Assembly (NCBI GenBank): GCA_002841885.1
Contig: PHBE01000010.1
Span: forward strand, 62,001 to 126,000
Length of the DNA stretch: 64,000 bases
Direction of reading: 5' to 3'
Source of the DNA: Deltaproteobacteria bacterium HGW-Deltaproteobacteria-18
GTDB lineage: Bacteria > Desulfobacterota > Desulfovibrionia > Desulfovibrionales > Desulfomicrobiaceae
In this document: positions 54,478 to 63,395 of the stretch, one piece after another
Numbering within the stretch: the first letter of the stretch is position 1
Layout: every line of letters starts with the position of its first letter
Position numbers and translations under genes: made by a program
Notes under the pieces: model-generated
The model's database searches: none
What the model saw: the letters and a program-made list of their open reading frames with translations, nothing else
Told to the model about the DNA's origin: nothing

Positions 54478-56082
54478 ATGGATAGCAATAAACGCGTCAT
54501 CCTCGCTGTTTCCCTGTCGCTACTGGTGCTTCTGGGCTGGAATTACATGTTTCCACCGATCACACCTTTGGAAACGGCCCCCCAGAATGTCTCGGCACCC
54601 AATCAGACCGTTTCGCCCGCCCCCCAGGACACGGCGCAGGCGATGCCTGCCTCGCCAACCGTGCAGTTTGCTCCCTCCGCAGGGGAAAAGCTCTCCATTG
54701 AAACCCCTCTTTACCGCGCTGTGATAAACGCTGCCGGTGGCGTACTGGAGAGCTTCGAACTCAAGGAATACAAGGAAACCATTGACCCGGATGCCAAGAA
54801 CATCGATCTGGTCACGGCGCAGTCCGTGACCAAGGCCCCCATGGGATTGATCTGGAATTCAATGCCGACCTGGGCCCAGGGTGAATGGACCGTACAGGGC
54901 GGTGATCTGGATCTGGCGGCTGGCCAGAGCGGAACCATCCAGTTGAGCGGTGTTGTCGGCGGTGTGCAGATGGACCGGGTGCTGACCTTCACCGGCGGCA
55001 CCTACGAGGTCAAGGAAGAGGTCAAGATCACCAACGTCACTGCGGCCCAGGTTCAGGGTCACCTCGCTTTTTCGGTCTCCAGCGTTCCGCTTACGGCTGA
55101 AAGCGACAAGTACAACCTGACCAAGATAGCTTACATGGCCGCCGGAAGCCTGACCGAGGAAGACAGCCACAAGGATCTGCAGATCGGCGTTGAATCTCCC
55201 ACTCCGGCCCAGTGGGGCGGCATCGAGAGCAACTACTTTCTGCTGGCCATGGTGCCCACCTCTTCGGACATGTTCGCCCGTGCCAAGCTGGAGGACAATG
55301 TCTACCGCATGACCGTCGCCGATCAGGTCCTGCTTGATCCGGGCGTCACGCAGTTGCGCACCGTGTCCTACTATTTCGGGCCCAAGACGGACAAGGACCT
55401 GTCCATCATGCCCAAGGACCTGAAGGGCAGCATGCACTACGGGTTTTTCGATATCATCGCCAAGCCCCTCAATCAGTTCCTGAAGTTCCTGTACGGCTAT
55501 GTCGGAAACTACGGCATCGCGATCATCATTTTGACCGTCATCATCAAGCTCCTCTTCTGGCCTTTGTCGCACAAGAGCTACAAGTCCATGGAGCAGATGA
55601 AGAAGCTGCAGCCCATGATGGCCAAGATTCGTGAAAAATATGCCGATGACCGCGAAAAGATGAACTCCGAGATCATGCAGCTTTACAAGACCTACAAGGT
55701 CAATCCGGCCGGCGGTTGCGTGCCCATGCTGCTGCAGATTCCCGTGTTCTTCGCCTTGTACCAGGCCCTGCTCGGTGCCATCGAGCTTCGGCATGCGGCG
55801 TTCATTCCGACCCTGCCCTTCACGGACCTGGTCTGGCTGGCCGACCTTTCGGCCAAGGACCCCTACTACATTACGCCGCTGGTCATGGGTGCGACCATGT
55901 TCCTGCAGCAACGCCTGTCTCCGCCCATGGGCGATCCGATGCAGGCCAAGATCATGATGTTCATGCCTGTCATATTCACTTTCCTTTTCCTGAATTTTCC
56001 GGCCGGTCTGGTCGTGTACTGGTTGGTCAACAACCTGCTGTCCATTGCCCAGCAGTCGTACATGATCAAAAAATCGAAGTAG
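54478..56082 (+). CDS. yidC: Membrane protein insertase YidC
   Basis: 534 aa. N-terminal helix (RVILAVSLSLLVLLGWNYMF), a large periplasmic domain (~60-340), then the conserved insertase helices: GNYGIAIIILTVIIKLLFWP, KLQPMMAKIREKY, and VNPAGGCVPMLLQIPVFFAL. It inserts proteins into the inner membrane with or without Sec. ATG 54478 was chosen over TTG 54469. Confidence 0.97.
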   Translation: MDSNKRVILAVSLSLLVLLGWNYMFPPITPLETAPQNVSAPNQTVSPAPQDTAQAMPASPTVQFAPSAGEKLSIETPLYRAVINAAGGVLESFELKEYKETIDPDAKNIDLVTAQSVTKAPMGLIWNSMPTWAQGEWTVQGGDLDLAAGQSGTIQLSGVVGGVQMDRVLTFTGGTYEVKEEVKITNVTAAQVQGHLAFSVSSVPLTAESDKYNLTKIAYMAAGSLTEEDSHKDLQIGVESPTPAQWGGIESNYFLLAMVPTSSDMFARAKLEDNVYRMTVADQVLLDPGVTQLRTVSYYFGPKTDKDLSIMPKDLKGSMHYGFFDIIAKPLNQFLKFLYGYVGNYGIAIIILTVIIKLLFWPLSHKSYKSMEQMKKLQPMMAKIREKYADDREKMNSEIMQLYKTYKVNPAGGCVPMLLQIPVFFALYQALLGAIELRHAAFIPTLPFTDLVWLADLSAKDPYYITPLVMGATMFLQQRLSPPMGDPMQAKIMMFMPVIFTFLFLNFPAGLVVYWLVNNLLSIAQQSYMIKKSK

Positions 56083-56088
56083 CACCGA

Positions 56089-56147
56089 AGGCATGGCCGT
56101 CGGCATCCACTACCGGATGCCGTCAGTCATGCCGCGGGGCTTTTTTT
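56089..56147 (+). terminator. Nested hairpins with T run between yidC and jag
   Basis: CGGCATCC (56101-56108) pairs with GGATGCCG (56114-56121); an outer GGCATG and CATGCC pair may enclose it. GCGGGGC then seven T (56141-56147) follow. It looks like a partial terminator that would reduce expression of jag and mnmE relative to yidC. Confidence 0.55.
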
Positions 56148-56176
56148 GATCTTTCAGGAACGTGAAGGAGAGCTGG

Positions 56177-57058
56177 ATGAGTACATACAAGGATTTTCAG
56201 GCCAAGAGCGTGGATCAGGCCATCGAGGACGCGTGTCGCTTTTACGCCGTTGAACGTGACGCACTTGAAATTGAAATCGTCAGTGGCGGATCCTCCGGAA
56301 TATTCGGCCTTGGTGCCAAGAAGGCAACCATTCGCGCAAAAAGGCGTCGCCTGAACCCTGTCGCGGAAGAGCCTTTCGTAAATGCGGTGGCGGAGCCGGT
56401 GCATGCCGTTCCTGCACCCACCCCGGTTTTGAATGAGAAAGAATGCCTGGCCGGAGACGATATATCCATTGAGGCCGATGCCGCCATCGATTTCGACGAG
56501 GAAGACGAACCTCGCCCAGTGACGACGCTTTCTCCCGAAGAGATGGTCCGGCTGGAAGCGGACATCCGTACGATCATGACCGCCCTGCTAAAGCCCATCG
56601 CCATCAACGTGGCCTTGGCCATCGACGTGGCGTCAAGTCCGGTCACCGTGCATATCGACGACCAGGACAATTCGGGTCTGATCATTGGTCGCGACGGCCA
56701 GACCATCACTGCGCTCCAGTATCTGGCCAATCGCATCGTCTCCAAGTCATGGCCCCAGAGCCCGCGCATCCAGCTGGATGCCGGGGATTACCGCCAGAAG
56801 CAGGAGGAACAGCTCCTCGGCATCGCCCAGTTTCTGTCGGAGAAAGCGAAAAAGTCCGGGCGGGTACAGAGCACAAGGCCCCTGTCTTCCTTCCACCGCC
56901 GGGTCGTGCACATGGCCCTGCAGGATGATCGTGGCGTCCAGACACGCAGCAAGGGCGAAGGCCACATGAAGCGGGTTCTCATTCTGCCGGTCAAGCGCGG
57001 CAAGCCCGCCGGCCGGCCACCCAAGCGTCAGGAAGCCGTCCAGGCTCGTCAATCCTAA
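56177..57058 (+). CDS. jag: Jag/SpoIIIJ-associated RNA-binding protein
   Basis: 293 aa. N-terminal Jag_N (FQAKSVDQAIEDACRFYAVE; GSSGIFGLGAKKA), an acidic linker (~75-130), a KH domain (GLIIGRDGQTITALQYLANR) and an R3H domain (LSSFHRRVVHMALQDDRGV). The tail is basic. It binds RNA and is encoded with yidC in most bacteria. ATG 56177 has GAAGGAGAGC upstream. Confidence 0.95.
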   Translation: MSTYKDFQAKSVDQAIEDACRFYAVERDALEIEIVSGGSSGIFGLGAKKATIRAKRRRLNPVAEEPFVNAVAEPVHAVPAPTPVLNEKECLAGDDISIEADAAIDFDEEDEPRPVTTLSPEEMVRLEADIRTIMTALLKPIAINVALAIDVASSPVTVHIDDQDNSGLIIGRDGQTITALQYLANRIVSKSWPQSPRIQLDAGDYRQKQEEQLLGIAQFLSEKAKKSGRVQSTRPLSSFHRRVVHMALQDDRGVQTRSKGEGHMKRVLILPVKRGKPAGRPPKRQEAVQARQS

Positions 57059-57063
57059 CTTTT

Positions 57064-57089
57064 GCGGGCCCTTCGGCCCGCTTTTTTTT
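57064..57089 (+). terminator. Intrinsic terminator directly before mnmE
   Basis: GCGGGCC (57064-57070) pairs with GGCCCGC (57075-57081) around CTTC, followed by eight T (57082-57089). It lies 5 bases after the jag stop and ends 4 bases before the mnmE ATG. Confidence 0.9.
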
Positions 57090-57093
57090 CATC

Positions 57094-58467
57094 ATGAACA
57101 CAATCAACGACACTATCGTGGCCATCGCCACTCCTCCCGGCCAGGGCGCCATCGGCATTGTCCGCCTGAGCGGCTCCCTTGCGGGCGAAATCGCGCGCGG
57201 CCTTTTTCATTCCTCGCGTCCGGGATTCATGGCCTTTAGGCCCTACCACCTGCATCACGGGCAATTGCGTGACGCTGAAGGGAGTTTTCTGGATGAGGTG
57301 CTCACGGCATTCATGCCCGGTCCGGGTTCGTTCACGGGCGAGGATGTGGTTGAATTGCAGTGTCATGGCGGCGGGGCCATTTTGCGCCGGGTGGTGGAGG
57401 AATGTTTGGGGCGCGGTGCGCGATTGGCCGCGCCGGGCGAGTTTTCCAAGCGCGCCTTTCTCAATTCGCGCATGGATCTGACCCAGGCCGAGGCCATCAT
57501 GGAGCTTGTCGGCGCGCCCACGGCCGTGGCCGTGGGTCTGGCCGGAAGCAAGCTCGAAGGGCTGCTGGCGCGTCGCATCGGCGAACTTCGGTCCGGCCTT
57601 GAGTCCTTGCGCGTACAGCTTTGCGTGGCCGTGGATTTTCCCGAGGACGAGGTCGAGTGCCTTGCGCCCGAGGAACTGGCCCGGGGTGTTGCCGAGGTCC
57701 GTGAGGCCATGGCCGAGCTGGGCGATAATTACGATCGGGGCCGCTGCTGGCGCGACGGAGCCCTGGTGGTGCTGGCCGGACAGGTCAATGCGGGAAAGTC
57801 GAGCCTGATGAACGCGATCCTGGGGATAAACCGGGCCATAGTGACCGACATTCCGGGCACGACGCGGGACTATCTGGAAGAGTCCGTGCAGATTGACGGC
57901 CTGCCTGTGCGACTGGTGGACACGGCGGGCCTGCGCGCGTCCCTCGACAGCGTGGAACTCATGGGCATCGAGCGCAGCCGCGAACTTCTCGGTCGGGCCG
58001 ATCTGGTCCTGCTGGTCATCGATTCCGAGCTTGGACCGGGAGCCGAAGATCTGGATTTGGCCTTGAACACGGACAACCTGCTCGTGGTGGCCAACAAGAT
58101 GGATCTTGTGGGCGCCAAGCCCGCGTGGCTTGGGGAGACCCCTTGGCATGAGAGGGCGGTATGCCCCCTTTCCGCCAAGCATGGCCAGGGAGTGCCCGAC
58201 CTGTTGGCGGCAATCCATCGGATCGTGGCCGCCACGGGTGCTCCCGAAGCCAGCGCGCTGGTGCCCAACCTGCGCCAGTACACGGCCCTGGCCCGCGCCG
58301 GCGAAGAGCTGATGCAAATGCTGGACGAGCTCGCGGGCGGACTGCCTTACGACATCCTCTCCGTCCGTCTGGACACGGCCTGCGCCATTCTGTCCGAAAT
58401 CACGGGTGAGATTTCTTCCGAAGAGGTGCTCAACGCCGTGTTCGATGGATTTTGCATCGGAAAGTGA
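57094..58467 (+). CDS. mnmE: tRNA modification GTPase MnmE
   Basis: 457 aa. N-terminal folate-binding-like domain, helical region, and inserted G domain: LAGQVNAGKSSLMNAILG (G1), DIPGTTRD (G2), DTAGLR (G3) and NKMD (G4). The C-terminal FCIGK carries the catalytic cysteine. With MnmG it modifies U34 of certain tRNAs. ATG 57094 has no ribosome binding site because a terminator occupies that place; no better start is seen. It ends 2 bases from the convergent rnr stop. Confidence 0.96.
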   Translation: MNTINDTIVAIATPPGQGAIGIVRLSGSLAGEIARGLFHSSRPGFMAFRPYHLHHGQLRDAEGSFLDEVLTAFMPGPGSFTGEDVVELQCHGGGAILRRVVEECLGRGARLAAPGEFSKRAFLNSRMDLTQAEAIMELVGAPTAVAVGLAGSKLEGLLARRIGELRSGLESLRVQLCVAVDFPEDEVECLAPEELARGVAEVREAMAELGDNYDRGRCWRDGALVVLAGQVNAGKSSLMNAILGINRAIVTDIPGTTRDYLEESVQIDGLPVRLVDTAGLRASLDSVELMGIERSRELLGRADLVLLVIDSELGPGAEDLDLALNTDNLLVVANKMDLVGAKPAWLGETPWHERAVCPLSAKHGQGVPDLLAAIHRIVAATGAPEASALVPNLRQYTALARAGEELMQMLDELAGGLPYDILSVRLDTACAILSEITGEISSEEVLNAVFDGFCIGK

Positions 58468-58469
58468 CT

Positions 58470-60575
58470 TCAGGGCAACGTGAAGTTGATCTCCACCCGC
58501 TCCAGGCTCACGGCTTCGAGCACCACGTTCAGAGTCTGCCCCATGGCGAAGGTTTTGCCCGTACGCTGGCCGAGGAGGTCTTGGCGTTCCGGGTCGAAGA
58601 CGTAGAAGTCGTCAAGGGTGGCGAGCCGCACCAGACCGTCCACGGGCATGTCCAGAAGCTCCACCCAGAAGCCGAAATCGGCCACTCCTGAAACAACCCC
58701 GCGCATGGTTTCGCCGATCCTGTCCTCCAGTGCGAGGATGGCCGATCTCTTCTGAATCTCCCGCTCCGCTTCCATGGCCTTTCTTTCTAGGGCGTTCAGC
58801 CCTTCGCAGATACCCTGCACGTCTCCCACGCTCATTTTTTCCGGTTCACCAGCCAGCAATCGTTTCAGGGATCTGTGCACCAGAAGATCCGCGTATCGGC
58901 GAATGGGCGAGGTGAAATGGCAATAGGCGATGGACGCCAGTCCGTAATGACCGTCGTTGTCCGGCGAATACTGCGCCTGCATCATGGTGCGCAGGATGAG
59001 GCGGTTGACCAGATATTCGATGTCCGTGCCTTTGGCCGCATGAGAGATCTGCTGCAGACCCATCTGATTCATTTCTTTGGGCAGTCGGTCTACCAAGCTT
59101 GTGTGCGAGAGCATGCGCAGCAGGGTTTCCAACTTCTTTTCGTCGGGTTGCGGATGGATGCGGTACGGGAAGACGCGCTGTCGCGCGCCCATGTACTCGG
59201 CCACGCGTTCGTTGGCCGCGATCATGAATTCCTCGATCAGGCGGTGGCTGAAGAGGCGGGTACCGGCGTGGACACTGATGATGTCCTCGACCACGCGGAC
59301 CTGTGCCTCGGGGATGTCGAAATCAAGGCATCCGCGATCCATTCGCCGCTTCATGAAGATTTTGGCCAGTTCCTCGGCGTCGCGCAGCATGGGCAGAAGC
59401 GGGGACGTGTCCTGGTCCGGCGAGCCGTTAAGGGCGTCCTGCACCTGGTTGTAGGTAAGACGGGCCTGACTCATGATCACGGCGTTGTAGAGCCGCGGAG
59501 CGCCGGGTTCGCCGTCAAGCGAGTAGGGCGTGTCCACGACCATGGCCAGTCGCGGCACTAGCGGCCGCAGGCTGCACAGTCCGTTGGAGAGGGCCTCAGG
59601 GAACATGGGCTCCACGGAAAGCGGGAAATAATAGGAATTGCCCCGTGCCATCGCCTCGACGTCCAGCGGCGAGCCTTCGGGCACGTAGTGCGCCACGTCG
59701 GCAATGGCTACGATCAGCCTGTATCCGTTCTCCTGTCGTTCAACGTAGACCGCGTCGTCGAAATCCTTGGCCGTCTCGCCGTCGATGGTCACAAGCGTGA
59801 GCTTGCGCAGATCATTCCGACCCGCCCAGTCCTCGGGCGATGGGACGCCTGGCAGGGCTTCGGCCTGTCGCAGCGCGGGAACCGGAAAGACTTCGGGAAT
59901 AAAGTAGCCGGTCTTGACGAGCAATTCCTGGGTGGCCAGATCCCGCTCCTCGCCCAGACGGCGCAGGGCCGTACAGCGCCAAAGTCCTTTTTCCTGTTCC
60001 TCGACCGGTGCAACGCTCAGGATGTCGCCTTTTTCGGGATTGGGAATGCCGCTGGTATCGACCACGGTGTAGAAAGGCATGCGGGAGTCCGTGGGATGGC
60101 AGAAATAGCTGTCCTGATGGATGCGCCGGCTGACCCGGACCAGGAGCTCGCGCGTGGCGCGGTCCAAAACCTCGACGACCCGCCCTTCCGGAGAATCCTT
60201 CTTGCGCGAGCTGTCGATCACGGCGACGACCTTGTCGCCGGGCCAGGCTCCGCCGAAATTGTTGGAATGGATGAAGAGATCTTTCTGCTTTTTGTCTTCG
60301 GAAATGAGGTAGCCAACTCCCGAGCGGCGCACGTCGAGGATTCCGGTCATGCGCGGCAGGTTGTCCAGGAGCCCGTAGCTCTTGCCCATCTGGACGATCT
60401 CGCCGCTCTCGACCATCTGGGCCAGCGTGGATTTGATAACCTTCTTGAGGGAGGCGTCGGCGTCGAACAGATCGAAGATGTTTTTGCTGCGCAGGGGCGC
60501 ACCGGCCTGGTGCAGGGCGGTAAGTAGGTTTTTCTTGGAAAATTTGGTTTGTCTAGCTTGCTTTTTCGGGGGCAT
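58470..60575 (-). CDS. rnr: Ribonuclease R
   Basis: 701 aa. N-terminal winged helix (~10-70), cold-shock domains (PRMTGILDVRRSGVGYLISE), RNB domain with VTIDGETAKDFDDAVYV (metal-binding aspartates) and YCHFTSPIRRYADLLVHR, then an S1 domain at the end (MRGVVSGVADFGFWVEL). A 3'-5' exoribonuclease for structured RNA. Its ATG at 60575 lies inside the last codons of lpxK (overlap 23 bases). Confidence 0.95.
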   Translation of the reverse strand: MPPKKQARQTKFSKKNLLTALHQAGAPLRSKNIFDLFDADASLKKVIKSTLAQMVESGEIVQMGKSYGLLDNLPRMTGILDVRRSGVGYLISEDKKQKDLFIHSNNFGGAWPGDKVVAVIDSSRKKDSPEGRVVEVLDRATRELLVRVSRRIHQDSYFCHPTDSRMPFYTVVDTSGIPNPEKGDILSVAPVEEQEKGLWRCTALRRLGEERDLATQELLVKTGYFIPEVFPVPALRQAEALPGVPSPEDWAGRNDLRKLTLVTIDGETAKDFDDAVYVERQENGYRLIVAIADVAHYVPEGSPLDVEAMARGNSYYFPLSVEPMFPEALSNGLCSLRPLVPRLAMVVDTPYSLDGEPGAPRLYNAVIMSQARLTYNQVQDALNGSPDQDTSPLLPMLRDAEELAKIFMKRRMDRGCLDFDIPEAQVRVVEDIISVHAGTRLFSHRLIEEFMIAANERVAEYMGARQRVFPYRIHPQPDEKKLETLLRMLSHTSLVDRLPKEMNQMGLQQISHAAKGTDIEYLVNRLILRTMMQAQYSPDNDGHYGLASIAYCHFTSPIRRYADLLVHRSLKRLLAGEPEKMSVGDVQGICEGLNALERKAMEAEREIQKRSAILALEDRIGETMRGVVSGVADFGFWVELLDMPVDGLVRLATLDDFYVFDPERQDLLGQRTGKTFAMGQTLNVVLEAVSLERVEINFTLP

Positions 60576-61641
60576 GTAAAGTCCATGGTAGGTTGTGAAA
60601 ACGTTCGCCGAGCCAGTCGCGAAACGAAAGAGGGCCGGCGGTTGAGAAGGATGTCGTCAGCTGCGGAGTCCACAGCCGTTCATCGGCAAAGGGCGCCAGT
60701 TTGACGGCGTCCTTGGGAGTGCAGACGATGTGCGCGCAGTTGTTGCGTTCGGCGGCTGCGACAATGGCCTGCCAGTCGGAGATGCCGAAGGGGTGATGAT
60801 CGGGATAGATCAGGTGCCGGACCGGCTTTTCTCCAAGATCTGTCTTGCAAGTCTGACACACTTTGTCCGGATTGGCGATGGCCGTGACGAGCAGAAAGCG
60901 TTGTCCGTCCAGCGTATCCCGCGCCTCTCCAGTCAAGGCGTTGGCCACGCCCCGGGCCGTGACCCGGAAAAAAAAGATGGGCTTGCCCAGGATCGCCAGC
61001 TTGATATGGGCGATGGTCTCAAGGCACCCGTCATCGTCGAACATGGTGTTGATCAGAAACGCATCGGCCCTGGCCAGGGCTGAGGTGTCTTCGCGCCATG
61101 ATCCGGCGGGGATGACCCGGTTCCACTCCACGTCCAGATCCCGCGGGCACATGAGGCACAGGTTCAGGTCGCGCTGGACGCGCAGGTGCTGATACCCGTC
61201 GTCGAGGACAAAGAGATCGGCCATTTTTCTGGCCGCGATCTTGCCGGCCCGGACGCGGTTGGGGTCGACCAGGATCTGGGCCTGGGGGTGGGTGCGCTTC
61301 AAAAGCAACGGTTCGTCACCCGCCTCATGCGGCGGACTCAAAAGCTGGACCGCGTAGGGCAGGTGCGGCGGTTTGGCACCGTAGCCGCGAGTCAACACAG
61401 TGGGACGCAAGCCCTCATCGCGGGCCCAGTCCAGCAGCCAGGATACGACCGGGGTCTTGCCCGTGCCGCCCCAGGAAATGTTTCCGACGCTGATGCAGGG
61501 GGCCGGGGGCCTCCAGGACACGCGCCTGCCCGAAGCGTAGAGTCTGGCGCGCAGGCGCATGATCCGGGCGTAGGCCTTGCTTAAGGGGCCCAGTATGTGG
61601 GGGAACTGGCTTTGCAGTCGAGATATGCGGTCAGGAGTCAT
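60553..61641 (-). CDS. lpxK: Tetraacyldisaccharide 4'-kinase
   Basis: 362 aa. SVGNISWGGTGKTPVVSWL contains the P-loop; LTRGYGAKPP, and LFVLDDGYQHLRVQRDL with the catalytic acidic residues, are conserved. It phosphorylates the 4' position of the lipid A precursor at the inner membrane. It is followed by rnr with an overlap, and preceded by the BI-1 terminator. Confidence 0.96.
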   Translation of the reverse strand: MTPDRISRLQSQFPHILGPLSKAYARIMRLRARLYASGRRVSWRPPAPCISVGNISWGGTGKTPVVSWLLDWARDEGLRPTVLTRGYGAKPPHLPYAVQLLSPPHEAGDEPLLLKRTHPQAQILVDPNRVRAGKIAARKMADLFVLDDGYQHLRVQRDLNLCLMCPRDLDVEWNRVIPAGSWREDTSALARADAFLINTMFDDDGCLETIAHIKLAILGKPIFFFRVTARGVANALTGEARDTLDGQRFLLVTAIANPDKVCQTCKTDLGEKPVRHLIYPDHHPFGISDWQAIVAAAERNNCAHIVCTPKDAVKLAPFADERLWTPQLTTSFSTAGPLSFRDWLGERFHNLPWTLHAPEKAS

Positions 61642-61665
61642 GGTTTGAGCGCCGAAAAAGGAAAA

Positions 61666-61683
61666 GGGCGGCCTATGCCGCCC
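61666..61683 (-). terminator. Intrinsic terminator after the BI-1 family gene
   Basis: GGGCGGC (61666-61672) pairs with GCCGCCC (61677-61683), four-base loop; on the minus strand it is followed by TTTTCCTTTTT. Confidence 0.85.
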
Positions 61684-61688
61684 CCGGA

Positions 61689-62393
61689 TTAGTTTCGGGA
61701 AGATCCGAAGAATCGCAGCAAAAAGAGAAACAGATTGATAAAATCAAGGTAAAGGGTCAGCGCTCCGAGAATGGTCCCGCGACGTACGGCCACTGTATCA
61801 TCCATGGGTGCGGACTCGCCCATGACTTTGAGCTTCTGGGTGTCGTAGGCGGTGAGGCCGGTGAAGATGAGCACACCGATTCCGCTGATGACGAAATCAA
61901 GGGCTGAACTGGCCATGAAGATGTTGACGACAGAGGCGAGGATGATGCCGATGAGCCCCATGAACAAGAAGCTGCCCCAGCCGGTCAGGTCCTTCTTGGT
62001 GGTGGCGCCGTAGACGCTCATGGCCGCGAACATGCCTGTGCAGACAATGAAGGCCTTGAAGATGGAGGCCGCCGTGTAGACCAGGAGGATGGACGACAGT
62101 GTGGCGCCGGTCAGGGCGCTGTACAGAAGAAAAAGACCCGTGGCGGTGCCGGCGGACAGGCGATGCACGCCCCCGGATATGGCCAGAACCAGGCCGAACT
62201 GGGCGATGATCATGCCCCAGAAAATGATGGGATTGGCAAAGATGACCTGGGCGATGGCGGGCGTGTTGGCCACGGTGTAGGCAACCACGGCGGTCAGACC
62301 CAGCCCGAGGCTCATCCAGTTGTAGACCCCGCGCAGGAAAAGGTTGGTCGCCTGCACATCGGTGCGGGACTGGGAAACAGTCTGGAAGTTCAT
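61689..62393 (-). CDS. Bax inhibitor-1/YccA family membrane protein
   Basis: 234 aa, seven helices. NLFLRGVYNWMSLGLGLTAV at the N-terminus, GLTAYDTQKLKVM and ALTLYLDFINLFLFLLRFF at the end are the signatures of the BI-1/YccA/YbhL family, with the aspartate in YLDF as part of the pH-sensing latch in relatives. Probably an ion-leak channel or FtsH-related factor. Single gene with its own terminator. Confidence 0.93.
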   Translation of the reverse strand: MNFQTVSQSRTDVQATNLFLRGVYNWMSLGLGLTAVVAYTVANTPAIAQVIFANPIIFWGMIIAQFGLVLAISGGVHRLSAGTATGLFLLYSALTGATLSSILLVYTAASIFKAFIVCTGMFAAMSVYGATTKKDLTGWGSFLFMGLIGIILASVVNIFMASSALDFVISGIGVLIFTGLTAYDTQKLKVMGESAPMDDTVAVRRGTILGALTLYLDFINLFLFLLRFFGSSRN

Positions 62394-62690
62394 TGTTCCT
62401 CCTCAATATGGTTATTCTTATGTTGGATGAATTTTGGCGATGCTTGCGACTTTCCAAAATTCCCTAACGGAGCGATCCGGAAAACGCTTCTTGACGCCAG
62501 AAATCAGCCCTTCTGATTTAGGTCATCTGGGGCGCAAGTCAAGGATTGGCGGTCTCCGGCCCAAAAATGGGCCCGAAGTGACAAAATTTGTCGGTTCGGA
62601 CCCAGAATCCGCGCCGGTTTGCTTGCTCCGAAACTCACGGCAACACGAGAATATTCCTTAGCAACAAAAAAGGCCCCCCCCACCATAACG

Positions 62691-62720
62691 GTCATTCCTG
62701 CTAAGGCGGGAATCCATGCC
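62691..62720. repeat. REP-like short hairpin sequence
   Basis: GTCATTCCTGCTAAGGCGGG followed by AATCCATGCC: the ATTCC..GGAAT arms and flanks resemble the common dispersed element GTCATTCCCGCgaaaGCGGGAATCCA of many Proteobacteria. A single copy is in this window; a REP-associated transposase remnant lies 0.7 kb away. Confidence 0.6.
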
Positions 62721-62854
62721 TTTTCCAACTAGCTGAAAAAAAATAATTTCCCGCCAGTATTCGACAAGATCCGCCATCCCAAAAATGACTCCGCCCGAGG
62801 CCTCCGAGATATTTTTACGCCTTTCAGTGAAAACAAAACAAAAGAAATGACACC

Positions 62855-62871
62855 TTGGCACGGATAATGAT
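62855..62871 (+). promoter_or_regulatory. Sigma-54-like promoter of the pilin gene
   Basis: TTGGCACG at 62855-62862 matches the -24 element; after four bases the -12 position reads ATGAT where TTGCW is expected, so the match is only half good. Pilin genes are often sigma-54 dependent. It sits 53 bases before the ATG. Confidence 0.4.
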
Positions 62872-62923
62872 AGTAGTCCAATACAAGCATGGATATCTCA
62901 ACCCAACTTTATTGGAGGATAGT

Positions 62924-63313
62924 ATGAACCGGTTCAGAAAGAATGAAAAAGGCTTCACCCTGGTCGAACTTTTGATCGTCGTGGCAATTATCGGTATCTT
63001 GGCAGCGATCGCGATTCCGCAGTTTACGAAGTATAAGAGGAATGCGTCGCTGGCTAATTGTAATTCGGATTTGAGAAATTGTATCTCTGAAGCTGCTGCG
63101 CAGTTCGCTGTAGACAATGTTCTTCAGACAAACTGTACTACTGTAGCAGGAAGCAAGCTTGTTGGCTTTGCTGTTAATGCGTCGGCTAATGGAAATGTTG
63201 ATTTTATTACAGATGCTGGTGTTGATGCTCAGGATACTGCTACTACTGCGTATGATAATGTTTCTATGAACCTCAGGATAGACGACGGTGGAGCAAATTG
63301 TACTTTTAATTAA
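62924..63313 (+). CDS. Type IV pilin
   Basis: 129 aa. Short basic leader MNRFRKNEKG, then FTLVELLIVVAIIGILAAIA: the prepilin cleavage site G/F, Glu at +5 and the hydrophobic helix are standard. The C-terminal domain is short, with two cysteine pairs that could form the D-region loop. The leader peptidase is probably the pilD product at 32.3 kb. TTGGAGGATAGT precedes ATG 62924. The coding region is AT-richer than most genes here. Confidence 0.93.
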   Translation: MNRFRKNEKGFTLVELLIVVAIIGILAAIAIPQFTKYKRNASLANCNSDLRNCISEAAAQFAVDNVLQTNCTTVAGSKLVGFAVNASANGNVDFITDAGVDAQDTATTAYDNVSMNLRIDDGGANCTFN

Positions 63314-63343
63314 TGATCAAGTTGCATAGAATTGTTTCTGTAA

Positions 63344-63395
63344 ACTCTAAAAGCACTTTCGCCATGTCCAAAGGGAGTGCTTTTAGAGTGTTTTT
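63344..63395 (+). terminator. Intrinsic terminator of the pilin gene
   Basis: Perfect 14-base arms ACTCTAAAAGCACT (63344-63357) and AGTGCTTTTAGAGT (63376-63389), followed by GTTTTT. Strong. Confidence 0.9.

Larger units (their letters stand above)
62394..62923. other. Intergenic region before the pilin, with palindromes
   Basis: 530 bases with no credible gene. It includes a GGCCC/GGGCC hairpin at 62556-62575, a GACAAAATTTGTC palindrome at 62580-62592, a REP-like hairpin at 62691-62720, and the pilin promoter region. The part after 62640 is AT-richer. Confidence 0.6.
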
